Positions 43,531-51,107 of a stretch of DNA of 64,000 nucleotides are shown piece by piece; position 1 is the first letter of the stretch; each line of letters starts with the position of its first letter. The position numbers and the translations under genes are program-made. The notes below the pieces were generated by a model that saw nothing but the letters and a program-made list of their open reading frames with translations, did no database searches and was not told the origin of the DNA. The stretch covers positions 12,289 through 76,288 of the forward strand of contig DATBNO010000117.1 in assembly GCA_036554285.1 (NCBI GenBank), written 5' to 3'. The DNA is from JADGGM01 sp025449955 (GTDB lineage Bacteria; Gemmatimonadota; Gemmatimonadetes; Gemmatimonadales; Gemmatimonadaceae).

Positions 43531-43681
43531 TCGATGTCTAAGGGAGGGAGTTAGGAACGGACGGCGCTGGAACGATCCTACAGCGGTACACACGGGCTGT
43601 CGAGGACGACGGCCGAAACAGCACCCACCACACACTCGTACCGATGAACATGGTCCGAGCACTCGACGGAGCCGCTTACCG

Positions 43682-44305
43682 ATGACGAATCACGTTGTGA
43701 ATGGGGAACCGGGCCGGCGCGCGCGGGCGATCGCGACGTCGGTGTCGCGCATCATGCGGATGCGCGACGCCTTACGGGGCCCCGCCGATGGCGCGGCCCA
43801 ACCGTTCGTCGACATCGCCTGCGGCGACGGACGGCTCGCGGCCCTGGTGTCGGTGCGCGCCGCCCGGGCGGCGTTAGGCGTCGATGCGGCTCCGATGCGG
43901 CGCGCGGCCATCCCCGTGGTGGCCGGTGCGGGCGAGCGTCTCCCTTTTCCCGACGGCGCCGCGGCCTACGTGCTCGTGGCCGACGTGCTCCGCCGGGCAC
44001 GCGATCCCGAGGCGCTCTTGCGCGAAGCGCTCCGCGTCGGACGCCATGGCGTGATTCTCATCGACCGCCTGGTGCGGCGTCGTGGCGACCGCTTGCTCCT
44101 CCGCGCGCTCGACGCGGCCGGCGGATCGGGGCGCGCCGTGCGGTACTGGACGGAGCGGCAGTGGTGGGAGCTGGCCGACCGGGCCGGCGCGCAGGTGACA
44201 CATTGGGAACGCCTTCGCGACGCGTACGCGGCGCCGGCCTCGTGGCTGATCGGGCGGGACCTGCACGTGGTGATGGTCCTCGAGCCCCACCCGCCACTCG
44301 CCTAA
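43682..44305 (+). CDS. Class I SAM-dependent methyltransferase-like protein
   Basis: 207 residues. The SAM-binding motif I is degenerate but visible (FVDIACGDGRLAAL, about 40-53), followed by ALGVDAAPM and LPFPDGAAAYVLVADVLRRARDPEALL, the pattern of methyltransferase type 11 (UbiE/Coq5-like). The substrate is unknown. ATG 43682 is chosen because conserved sequence begins soon after; the long open frame upstream is without motifs. Convergent with the ADOP permease (4-nt gap). Confidence 0.75.
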   Translation: MTNHVVNGEPGRRARAIATSVSRIMRMRDALRGPADGAAQPFVDIACGDGRLAALVSVRAARAALGVDAAPMRRAAIPVVAGAGERLPFPDGAAAYVLVADVLRRARDPEALLREALRVGRHGVILIDRLVRRRGDRLLLRALDAAGGSGRAVRYWTERQWWELADRAGAQVTHWERLRDAYAAPASWLIGRDLHVVMVLEPHPPLA

Positions 44306-44309
44306 CGCA

Positions 44310-46952
44310 TCACTCGGCGCGCATGGCGTCGGCGGGGTCGATCGCCGCCGCGCGCCGAGCCGGCGCCCAGCTGGCGGCCAGGGCGACGACCAGCAGCGCC
44401 ACGAGCACACCGCCTAACGTGGCCGGATCGGTGGCGCTCACCTGGTAGAGCGTCGCCGACAGCCATCGCGTCGCGATCAACGCCGCCACGAGCCCCACCA
44501 CGGCGCCCAGCGCCGCCTGCGCCATCCCGCGGCGCACGAACATCCGCGTCACCGCCTCGCCGCGCGCGCCTAACGCAAGCCGCACCCCGATCTCGCGCCG
44601 CCGCATGCTCACCGTGTACGACAGCGTGCCGAAGATCCCGATCGCCGCCAGCAGCGCCGCCGCCAGGGCGAAAGCGCCGACCAGCGTCGCCGCGTGGCGC
44701 GGATCGGCCATCGACGCCGCCACCCGCGTGTCCATCGGCGCCGCGTCGGCCAACGTCACCGCCGGCTCCACCGCCCGCAGCGCGGCGTTCACGCCCGACA
44801 CGACGTCCATCGGCGCGCCCCGCGTGTGGACGAACAGGAAGAGCGAGCGCCCCCACCCCTCGGTCAGCGGCTCGTACGCGCCCTCGGGCACGTCGGACAG
44901 ACTCTCGTACGCGACGTCGCCGACCACGCCGACGATGGTCGACGGCGGACAGGACGTGCATCCGCCGGACACCATTCGCCGCCCAACGGCCGTCCCGTCG
45001 GGGAAATAGCGGTGCGCCCACGAGCGACTCACGATGACCACCGGATGCGGCCCGCCGGTATCGTTAGGCACGAACATGCGGCCTTGCACGAGCGGCACGC
45101 CGAGCGCGGCAAAGTAGCCGGCGGTGACGACGCTCCATGGTGTCACCGGCTGCGCCGTGCCGGCCGGCACCGGGCGATCGAGCAAATCGAAGTTGTTCTC
45201 GTCGATCCCCTGATCGCCCGTCAGCGGCTGCTGGTCGCCTAACCCGGCCGACACGACGCCGGGCACGGCACGCACGGCGTCGAGCGCGCGCGTCCAGTAG
45301 GTGACGACCGCGGTGTCGTTGGCATAGCGCGGCGCCGGGAGCGACACGCTCATGGTCAGCACGTGCGCCGCGTCGAATCCGGGATTCACGTGCTGCAAGC
45401 GGACGAAGCTGTTGAGGAGCAGCCCCGCCGCCGCGAGCAACGGCAGCGCCAGCGCAAACTCGGCCACGACCAGCCCGGCGCGCAACAGGTGCGCACGCCG
45501 AGTGCCGCCCACCGCGCGCTCGCCGCCCAGCACGCCGTCGCTCGTACCGCCGCGCGAGAGGTGGACCACCGGATACGCGCCGATGACGACGCCGGCGATG
45601 AGCGCCACGACCACCGCGAAGAGGATGGCGTGCCCGTTCATGTGCGCCTCATCGAGCCGTTGGACGTGCGGGCCGATGGTCTTGAGCACGCGCAAGCCGC
45701 CCACGCCTAACGCTACGCCGGCGACGGCGCCGGCCAACGATACCAGAATGCTCTCGGTGATGAGCAACCGCGCGATCCGACCCCGCGTCGCGCCGAGCAC
45801 GGCGCGCACCGACACCTCGCGCCAGCGGCCGGCGGCGCGGACCAGCATCAATCCGGCCACGTTGGCGGCGGCGATCAGCATCACGAGCACCACCGCCGCG
45901 GCGAACAAGCCGAGCGACTGCGGCGCATCACCGAGGATGGTGCGGCGCAACGACCACGGGACGAGCACCGCATCGCGATCCTGGAACGACGCCTGCCACA
46001 CCACGAACTCGCGCCGGCTGATGCTCGCGAGATCGCGGGCCGCATCGGCCACGGTCACGCCTTCTTTCATGCGGCCGACGACGAGCAACCCGAACGGTCC
46101 GCGGCGCGTCGGCTTGCGCGGCTGCGCGTCGGGCCACACCGCCGTGCGGCCGGACATGACCTTGACCCGCGGATCGAGGACGCCGACGACCGTGTAGCCC
46201 GTGCCGTCGACGTCGATCGTGCGGCCCACCGCCGCGCGGTCTCCGCCTAACTGCTGGGCGGCGAACGCGTGCGTGACGACCGCCGCCGGCGGCGCGCCGG
46301 CGCTGTCGTCGGCGGCGACGAGCCCGCGCCCCACGGACGTCGTCACGCCTAACGCACGGAAGAAACCCGAGGTCGCGTAGCCCACGGCCGTCTGCTGCGG
46401 GACGGCGCCGGCGGTCACCGGCGCGTCGGCGGATCGAACCATGCCGACGTCGCTGAACACCCGCTGCCAGGACTCGATCGCCTGAAAGTCCGCCACCGAC
46501 AGCCCGAACTGGTTGGTGGGCGAATTGCGCTCGTAAATGCGGACGAGCTGCTCGTCGTGCGGGTAGGGCAGGTGCGAGATGACGACGGCGTCGATGGCGC
46601 TGAACACGGCCGTGCACGCGCCGATGCCTAACGCAAGGATGGCGACGGCCGACACCGTGAACGTCGGACTGCGGCGGAGCGCACGCGCGGCGTAGCGGAC
46701 ATCCTGCCGGAGCTCGTCGAGCCAGCGCACGCCGCGCGCGTCGCGGTGCGCTTCCTTGTAGCGCTCGATTCCGCCGAACGCGACCAGGGCACGACGCCGC
46801 GCGTCGTCGGGCGACAAGTGGTGCTGCCGCTCGAGCTCCGCGGCCTCGAGCGCCACGTGCAGCGCGAGCTCCTCGTCGAGCTCGCGCTCGATGTCGCCGC
46901 GGCGAGTCAGCGCCCGGAGTCGGCGAAGCGCGCGATGCGCAAAGGAAGACAT
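44310..46952 (-). CDS. ADOP-type ABC transporter permease (MacB/FtsX fold)
   Basis: 880-residue membrane protein. A short N-terminal permease-prefix domain (ERELDEELALHVALEA; ARRRALVAFGGIERYKEA) precedes two MacB periplasmic-core/FtsX units, giving about eight helices. The first helix is at about 100 (FTVSAVAILALGIGACTAVF), four lie in the middle and three at the C-terminus (LRRREIGVRLALGAR-type loop). This ADOP architecture is common in Acidobacteria and Gemmatimonadota. It normally works with a separate ATPase to export peptides, drugs or lipoproteins; no ATPase gene is adjacent. The padR gene lies 6 nt upstream in the same operon, so expression is likely PadR-controlled. Confidence 0.9.
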   Translation of the reverse strand: MSSFAHRALRRLRALTRRGDIERELDEELALHVALEAAELERQHHLSPDDARRRALVAFGGIERYKEAHRDARGVRWLDELRQDVRYAARALRRSPTFTVSAVAILALGIGACTAVFSAIDAVVISHLPYPHDEQLVRIYERNSPTNQFGLSVADFQAIESWQRVFSDVGMVRSADAPVTAGAVPQQTAVGYATSGFFRALGVTTSVGRGLVAADDSAGAPPAAVVTHAFAAQQLGGDRAAVGRTIDVDGTGYTVVGVLDPRVKVMSGRTAVWPDAQPRKPTRRGPFGLLVVGRMKEGVTVADAARDLASISRREFVVWQASFQDRDAVLVPWSLRRTILGDAPQSLGLFAAAVVLVMLIAAANVAGLMLVRAAGRWREVSVRAVLGATRGRIARLLITESILVSLAGAVAGVALGVGGLRVLKTIGPHVQRLDEAHMNGHAILFAVVVALIAGVVIGAYPVVHLSRGGTSDGVLGGERAVGGTRRAHLLRAGLVVAEFALALPLLAAAGLLLNSFVRLQHVNPGFDAAHVLTMSVSLPAPRYANDTAVVTYWTRALDAVRAVPGVVSAGLGDQQPLTGDQGIDENNFDLLDRPVPAGTAQPVTPWSVVTAGYFAALGVPLVQGRMFVPNDTGGPHPVVIVSRSWAHRYFPDGTAVGRRMVSGGCTSCPPSTIVGVVGDVAYESLSDVPEGAYEPLTEGWGRSLFLFVHTRGAPMDVVSGVNAALRAVEPAVTLADAAPMDTRVAASMADPRHAATLVGAFALAAALLAAIGIFGTLSYTVSMRRREIGVRLALGARGEAVTRMFVRRGMAQAALGAVVGLVAALIATRWLSATLYQVSATDPATLGGVLVALLVVALAASWAPARRAAAIDPADAMRAE

Positions 46953-46958
46953 CGTTGA

Positions 46959-47294
46959 TCAGGTCGCTTTGAGGACGCGCTCGACCGCCGTCGAGAACAG
47001 CCGCCACTGCGAGCGCTCGGCGCTGAACTGCTTCCGGCCTTCGGCCGTGAGATTGTAGAACTTGGCGCGCCGCCCGCCCGCCTCGGGACTCGTGCCCCAC
47101 TCGGCGCGAATCCACCCGCGATCTTCGAGACGGTACAGCGCGGGATACAAACTGCCCTGCCCGACTTCGAGCACGTCGTCGGACAATTGGCGCAGGCGCT
47201 TGGAGATGGCCCACCCATGCAGTGGCCCAAGGATCAGCGTCTTGAGGACCAGGAGATCGAGCGTGCCCTGCAGGAGATCGGCGTGGTCGGTCAT
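46959..47294 (-). CDS. PadR-family transcriptional regulator
   Basis: 111-residue winged-helix repressor: LLQGTLDLLVLKTLILGPLHGW at the start (read as LLQGTLDLLVLKTL then LHGWAISKRL), recognition region GQGSLYPALYRLEDRGWI and wing GRRAKFYNLTAEGRK. ATG 47294 begins the domain. PadR proteins usually repress the transporter operon they belong to until a small molecule binds; here the ADOP permease gene follows by 6 nt. A large dyad around its own promoter supports autoregulation. Confidence 0.93.
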   Translation of the reverse strand: MTDHADLLQGTLDLLVLKTLILGPLHGWAISKRLRQLSDDVLEVGQGSLYPALYRLEDRGWIRAEWGTSPEAGGRRAKFYNLTAEGRKQFSAERSQWRLFSTAVERVLKAT

Positions 47295-47315
47295 GGGCGA
47301 GGTTGGGTCGGCGTG

Positions 47316-47367
47316 ATACCTTGTCGTTCGACAACATAGAACGTCATGTTGTCGGATGTCAAGGTAT
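47316..47367 (-). promoter_or_regulatory. padR promoter enclosed in a 52-bp dyad operator
   Basis: Two 22-bp arms (47316-47337 and 47346-47367) form an inverted repeat matching at 19 of 22 positions, with an 8-bp centre AGAACGTC. The inner ends read ACAACAT and ATGTTGT. On the minus strand the dyad contains TTGACA (47362-47357) and TATGTT (47338-47333) with an 18-nt spacer, so a bound PadR dimer or tetramer would cover the whole promoter. The left arm also holds a perfect TTGTCG-TT-CGACAA palindrome. Confidence 0.8.
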
Positions 47368-47485
47368 GCCGCCTCCGACTCCGGCATCTGGACCTGGCGC
47401 GGGCGCGGGCCGCTGGTGAAATACAGTCGGATACCATCCAGCCGGCGGCGAGCTCGGCCGGCCCGCGCGATCTTCCGGAGTGTTC

Positions 47486-48226
47486 ATGGCATTAGCCGTT
47501 CACATCGCTCTCGTCGGTGACCGCAGCGACGCCGTCGTCGCGCACCGGGCCATTCCCGTGGCCCTCGACCGCGCGGCGCGGGAAGGCGGCCGCACCGTCG
47601 ACGCCGAATGGCTGCACACCGGTTCGTTAGGCCCGGAGATGGCGGCGCGGCTCGCCGACGCGCACGGCGTGTGGTGTGTGCCCGGCAGTCCGTACGTCAA
47701 CATGGACGCGGCGCTCACGGCCATCGGATTCGCGCGCCGCTCCGGCGTCCCGTTTCTCGGCACCTGCGCGGGGTTCCAGCACGCGGTGATCGAGTACGCC
47801 CGGTCGGTGCTTGGCCTAACGGACGCCGATCACGCCGAAACCAACCCGGAGGCCGAGCGTCCGCTCATTGCCGCGCTGTCGTGCGGGCTGGTCGAGGTGC
47901 GCGGCCGCGTCCACCTGGCGGCGGGCACGCGCTTGCGCGCGATCTATGGATGCGACGTCGCGTCCGAGGAGTATCACTGCAACTACGGCCTCGACCCACA
48001 GCAAGTGGCGCGCTTCGAGGACTCGTCGTTGCGCGTGAGCGCCGTGGATGACGAGGGCGCGCCGCGCGGCATCGAGCTCACCGATCATCCATTCTTCTTG
48101 GCGACGCTCTACCAGCCCGAGCGCGCCGCGCTCGCGGGACGCTCGCATCCCGTTGTCGGAGCGTTCGTCGCCGCCGCGGCGGCCGCGTGCGACCGGCGTC
48201 GCGGAGTGCAAGCGCGCGCGGGCTGA
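47486..48226 (+). CDS. Stand-alone CTP-synthase-C-terminal-like amidotransferase domain
   Basis: 246 residues resembling only the glutaminase half of CTP synthase. The nucleophile region is FLGTCAGFQHAVIEY (Cys94), and PGSPYVNMDAAL and NPEAERPLI follow the PyrG pattern. The catalytic His of PyrG (FHPE) is replaced by Gln in LYQPERAAL, so normal glutaminase activity is doubtful. I believe it belongs to the family labelled CTP synthase C-terminal region-related (seleno)protein, where some members have selenocysteine at the Cys; here it is an ordinary TGC codon. CCGGAG precedes ATG 47486. No synthetase half is nearby. Confidence 0.75.
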   Translation: MALAVHIALVGDRSDAVVAHRAIPVALDRAAREGGRTVDAEWLHTGSLGPEMAARLADAHGVWCVPGSPYVNMDAALTAIGFARRSGVPFLGTCAGFQHAVIEYARSVLGLTDADHAETNPEAERPLIAALSCGLVEVRGRVHLAAGTRLRAIYGCDVASEEYHCNYGLDPQQVARFEDSSLRVSAVDDEGAPRGIELTDHPFFLATLYQPERAALAGRSHPVVGAFVAAAAAACDRRRGVQARAG

Positions 48227-48336
48227 TCGCCACGCGACGCGCGTAAGCACTTCGCGCGCCCCGCACCATCCAATCGGTACACGCGCTCGGCGGACATTCA
48301 CGTCGCACCGCGAGCGCCCTACCGCCTGGAGGTCCT

Positions 48337-48858
48337 ATGAATCGCCGAATCGCTGGAGTCGCCTTTGCGTTCGCGTCGTTAGGCGCGCTCGTCGCGGCGG
48401 CGCCGAGTCCATCCCGCGCGACGCCCTTCGCCGTCGAGGCGTTCAAGTGGCCGCCCTGGTTGTCCGTCGAATGGCCGGTCAATCCGTACGATCGCGCGAA
48501 CCGCGACGCGTTGCTGCTGGTGCACGCCGCGATGCGCGAGGGCGTGCCCACCACGCACGACATGTCGGGCACCGCGGAAGGCATCGTGAGCGGCCAGCGA
48601 CGGTCGGTCGCCCTGCACCTCGATGCGACGTCGGAGCCGGGCGTGTTCGCGCTGCGCCGGCAGTGGCCCGCGAACGGCGACTGGGTGCTCCGCATCACGC
48701 TCGCCGGATCGACCACAGCGCTCGTGTCGCTCGACCGCACCGGCGGGATCGCATCGGTCGACATACCAATGCAGGTGGGATCCGGCAGCGCGTTCCCGCG
48801 TTCCGTCGGCGCGCACGACATCGATTCGGCGCTGGCGGTGCTGGCATCGCGTCCGTGA
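48337..48858 (+). CDS. Exported protein of unknown function
   Basis: 173 residues with a signal peptide (RIAGVAFAFASLGALVAAA, cleavage near SRATPFA). The mature part carries WPPWLSVEWPVNPYD and a beta-rich domain (SVALHLDATSEPGVFAL; WVLRITLAG). No family recognised. It lies 119 nt upstream of an ECF sigma factor gene in the same direction and may be part of, or controlled by, that module. ATG 48337 follows a GGAGG site. Confidence 0.65.
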   Translation: MNRRIAGVAFAFASLGALVAAAPSPSRATPFAVEAFKWPPWLSVEWPVNPYDRANRDALLLVHAAMREGVPTTHDMSGTAEGIVSGQRRSVALHLDATSEPGVFALRRQWPANGDWVLRITLAGSTTALVSLDRTGGIASVDIPMQVGSGSAFPRSVGAHDIDSALAVLASRP

Positions 48859-48977
48859 CGTAAGCGATTTGCGTCTGGCGACCATCCAATGGCATGATGG
48901 CGCATCACACAGCGGCTCGACACGCGGTCGTGACCTCGCACGGCCGCGTCGTCGCCGGCGCGCGCTACGCGACGAGG

Positions 48978-49544
48978 ATGACGGCGGACTCGCAATCGGC
49001 GCCGCGTTCGGCGGCCACGATCGATACGGATGCCGACGCCGTGCGTAAGGCACAGGCTGGCGACGTGGACGCGTTCGGCGCGATGTATCGTGCGCACGCA
49101 CCCGCCGTGTACACGTTGTGCCGCCGCATGGTGCACTCGGAGCAGGAGGCGCGCGATCTCGTGCAGGACATCTTCGTCCGCGCGTGGGAAAAGCTGGCGA
49201 CGTTCCGCGGCGAGAGCGCGTTGGGCACCTGGCTGCACCGGTTGGGGGTGAACGTGATTCTCGAGCATCTGCGTGTGTCGCGGCGCGACGCGCTGCGCTT
49301 CGTGGACGACGTGGCCGACGACGTGCCGGCGCGCGGCTCGGCGGCCGCGCGCACGGATGCCGCCATCGATGTGGCCGCCGCGCTCGATCGTATGCCTAAC
49401 GGAGCACGGGTGGTGCTGGTACTGCACGACATCGAAGGCTATTCACACGACGAGATCGCGGCGCTGACCGGCATCGCGCCCGGCACATCGCGCGCGCAGC
49501 TCTGGCGCGCGCGTCGTCATCTCGCGAGGATACTCGGCGCATGA
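48978..49544 (+). CDS. ECF-family RNA polymerase sigma factor
   Basis: 188 residues (more if an in-frame ATG at 48894 is used). Region 2 is AGDVDAFGAMYRAHAPAVY then EARDLVQDIFVRAWEKL and WLHRLGVNVILEHLR. Region 4 is ALDRMPNGARVVLVLHDIEGYSHDEIA with the helix-turn-helix GIAPGTSRAQLWRARRHL. It directs polymerase to its own regulon, probably including this operon. The start overlaps nothing upstream; its stop shares ATGA with the anti-sigma gene, the usual arrangement of an ECF and its inhibitor. Confidence 0.93.
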   Translation: MTADSQSAPRSAATIDTDADAVRKAQAGDVDAFGAMYRAHAPAVYTLCRRMVHSEQEARDLVQDIFVRAWEKLATFRGESALGTWLHRLGVNVILEHLRVSRRDALRFVDDVADDVPARGSAAARTDAAIDVAAALDRMPNGARVVLVLHDIEGYSHDEIAALTGIAPGTSRAQLWRARRHLARILGA

Positions 49545-50191
49545 GCCATCTCACCGAAGCGGAGCGGCAGGGCCTCGCCGAAGGCAGCATCACCGCGGAC
49601 CGTGGCGCGGCGCTCGCGGCGCATCTGTCCGGGTGCGCGGAGTGCGCGGCCGACGTCGAGCAACTCCGATCCATCGTGCAAAGCGTTCATGATCTGCCGG
49701 CGCCCGTCGGCGCGTTGGATGGCGTGTGGCCCGACATCCGCGAGCGCATCGAGGGCGCCAAGGTACGCGCACTCTCGGCGCACGACGTCCGCCCGGTTGC
49801 CGCGCGACGCCTGCGCCGTGTCGCGTGGCTCGGCGGCGCCGTCGCGGCGGCGGCGTGCATCGCGGCCGGCGTCTATCTTCGGGGCCGTCCGGCGGCCGAC
49901 GCCGGGCCGGCGCCTAACGGTGCGCCGACGCTCCAGCCGGCCGTCGATTCCAGCGGGACGAGCCAGGCCGACATCCAACGATTGCTGGACGAGATCCAGA
50001 TGGAAAAAGCGATGCTGCCGCCGGCGACGGCGGCCGTGGCGGACAGCGACCTCCGCGCCATCGACGCCGCGATCGCCGAGCTGCGAGAGGCGCTGGCGCG
50101 CGACCCGAACAATCCGGCCATCCGGCAGCTGCTCGCCGAGTCGTACCGCCAGCAGCAGGACTTGCTCACGCGGCTCCACAATGCGTCGTAA
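49541..50191 (+). CDS. Anti-sigma factor with zinc-binding N-terminus
   Basis: 216 residues. Residues 24-40 hold HLSGCAECAADV, the H-x3-C-x2-C zinc site of zf-HC2 anti-sigma factors, which sequesters the sigma factor. A transmembrane helix lies at about 92-110 (VAWLGGAVAAAACIAAGVYL). The outside part is a coiled, Asp/Glu-rich helix with a TPR-like segment (LREALARDPNNPAIRQLLAESY). A signal sensed outside would release the sigma encoded by the preceding gene. It overlaps that gene by 4 nt and the next by 11 nt. Confidence 0.88.
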   Translation: MSHLTEAERQGLAEGSITADRGAALAAHLSGCAECAADVEQLRSIVQSVHDLPAPVGALDGVWPDIRERIEGAKVRALSAHDVRPVAARRLRRVAWLGGAVAAAACIAAGVYLRGRPAADAGPAPNGAPTLQPAVDSSGTSQADIQRLLDEIQMEKAMLPPATAAVADSDLRAIDAAIAELREALARDPNNPAIRQLLAESYRQQQDLLTRLHNAS

Positions 50192-51095
50192 CGGTATCAC
50201 GACTCGGCGGCTTGCCGCGTGCCTAACGGTGGCGGCGGCAACGGTGCTCTGGGTCGCGCCGCCGGCCTGCGCGCAGGCGCGGACGCCCCTGCTCCGCGCT
50301 CGACACCTCGCGGGCGACGCGCCGGTCAAGGTGTTCTTCCCCTCCGGTGCCATCACCATCCAGGCGTGGGACCGCGATTCGATCGACGTGCGCGGCACGA
50401 TCGCGCGTGGCGAGCGATTCTACCTCGCGGGCGGCGACCACGGCGTGAAAGTGGGTGTGATGGACCACGTAGACGGAACTCCCGTTAGGCCGAGCACGAT
50501 CGTGGTGCGCGTGCCGCGCCGCAGCGAGGTGTCGGTGAAGACGGTGGCCGCGTCGATCGACGCACGCGATGCGTCGGGGTGGTTCTATTCGGTCTCCGGG
50601 CCCATCCGCCTCACGGGCGCCGCGTCGAGCCTCGAGGTCGAGTCGATGGCGGGCGACGTCTCCCTCGACGTCGCGGCGCCGTGGGTCCGGGCGCGGACCG
50701 GGGGCGGCCGCCTAGCCATCGCGGGTGCTCCCCAAGATCTGGACGCGGCCACGGTGCGCGGCGCGCTCGACGTCGATCACGCCGCCGTGGTGCACGGCCG
50801 ATTCGCGTCCGTGGAGGGCGACATTCGGTTCGCCGGCGCTCTGCCGGCCGGCGGCCTGTTCGAGTTCTCCAATCACGCCGGCCGCGTCGCACTCGTGCTG
50901 CCTAACACCGCGTCCGCGCTCGTCGATCTCTCGACGATCACCGGCGTCATCGACAACGCCTTCACGCAAATCCGCCCCGTCGCCGGTCAGGGCGGACGGG
51001 GCGGCACACTGCACGTGCAATTGGGGCCGGGAGCGGCGCGGGTGACCGTACGCACGTTCAAAGGCACGATCACCCTCGCCAAAGAGTCGCCGTAA
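50181..51095 (+). CDS. Exported DUF4097-like beta-repeat protein
   Basis: 304 residues with a signal peptide (LAACLTVAAATVLWVAPPACAQA). The mature part is a right-handed beta-solenoid of the DUF4097/adhesin type: VKVFFPSGAITIQAWDRDSI, SVKTVAASIDARDASG, IRLTGAASSLEVESMAGDV and VEGDIRFAGALPAGG. Such proteins often sit behind an ECF sigma and anti-sigma pair. It overlaps the anti-sigma gene by 11 nt (ATG 50181), so it is part of the same operon. Function unknown, probably envelope-exposed. Confidence 0.8.
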   Translation: MRRNGITTRRLAACLTVAAATVLWVAPPACAQARTPLLRARHLAGDAPVKVFFPSGAITIQAWDRDSIDVRGTIARGERFYLAGGDHGVKVGVMDHVDGTPVRPSTIVVRVPRRSEVSVKTVAASIDARDASGWFYSVSGPIRLTGAASSLEVESMAGDVSLDVAAPWVRARTGGGRLAIAGAPQDLDAATVRGALDVDHAAVVHGRFASVEGDIRFAGALPAGGLFEFSNHAGRVALVLPNTASALVDLSTITGVIDNAFTQIRPVAGQGGRGGTLHVQLGPGAARVTVRTFKGTITLAKESP

Positions 51096-51107
51096 GGCGA
51101 CGGCGCA

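Noticed and set aside
47480..48226. Selenocysteine in the amidotransferase
   Set aside because: The elbow codon is TGC, an ordinary Cys; no in-frame TGA and no SECIS-like hairpin is needed.
49602..50180. Upstream part of a 497-codon frame ending at 51095
   Set aside because: The first 193 codons are an out-of-frame reading of the anti-sigma gene; the real gene begins at ATG 50181 with a signal peptide.
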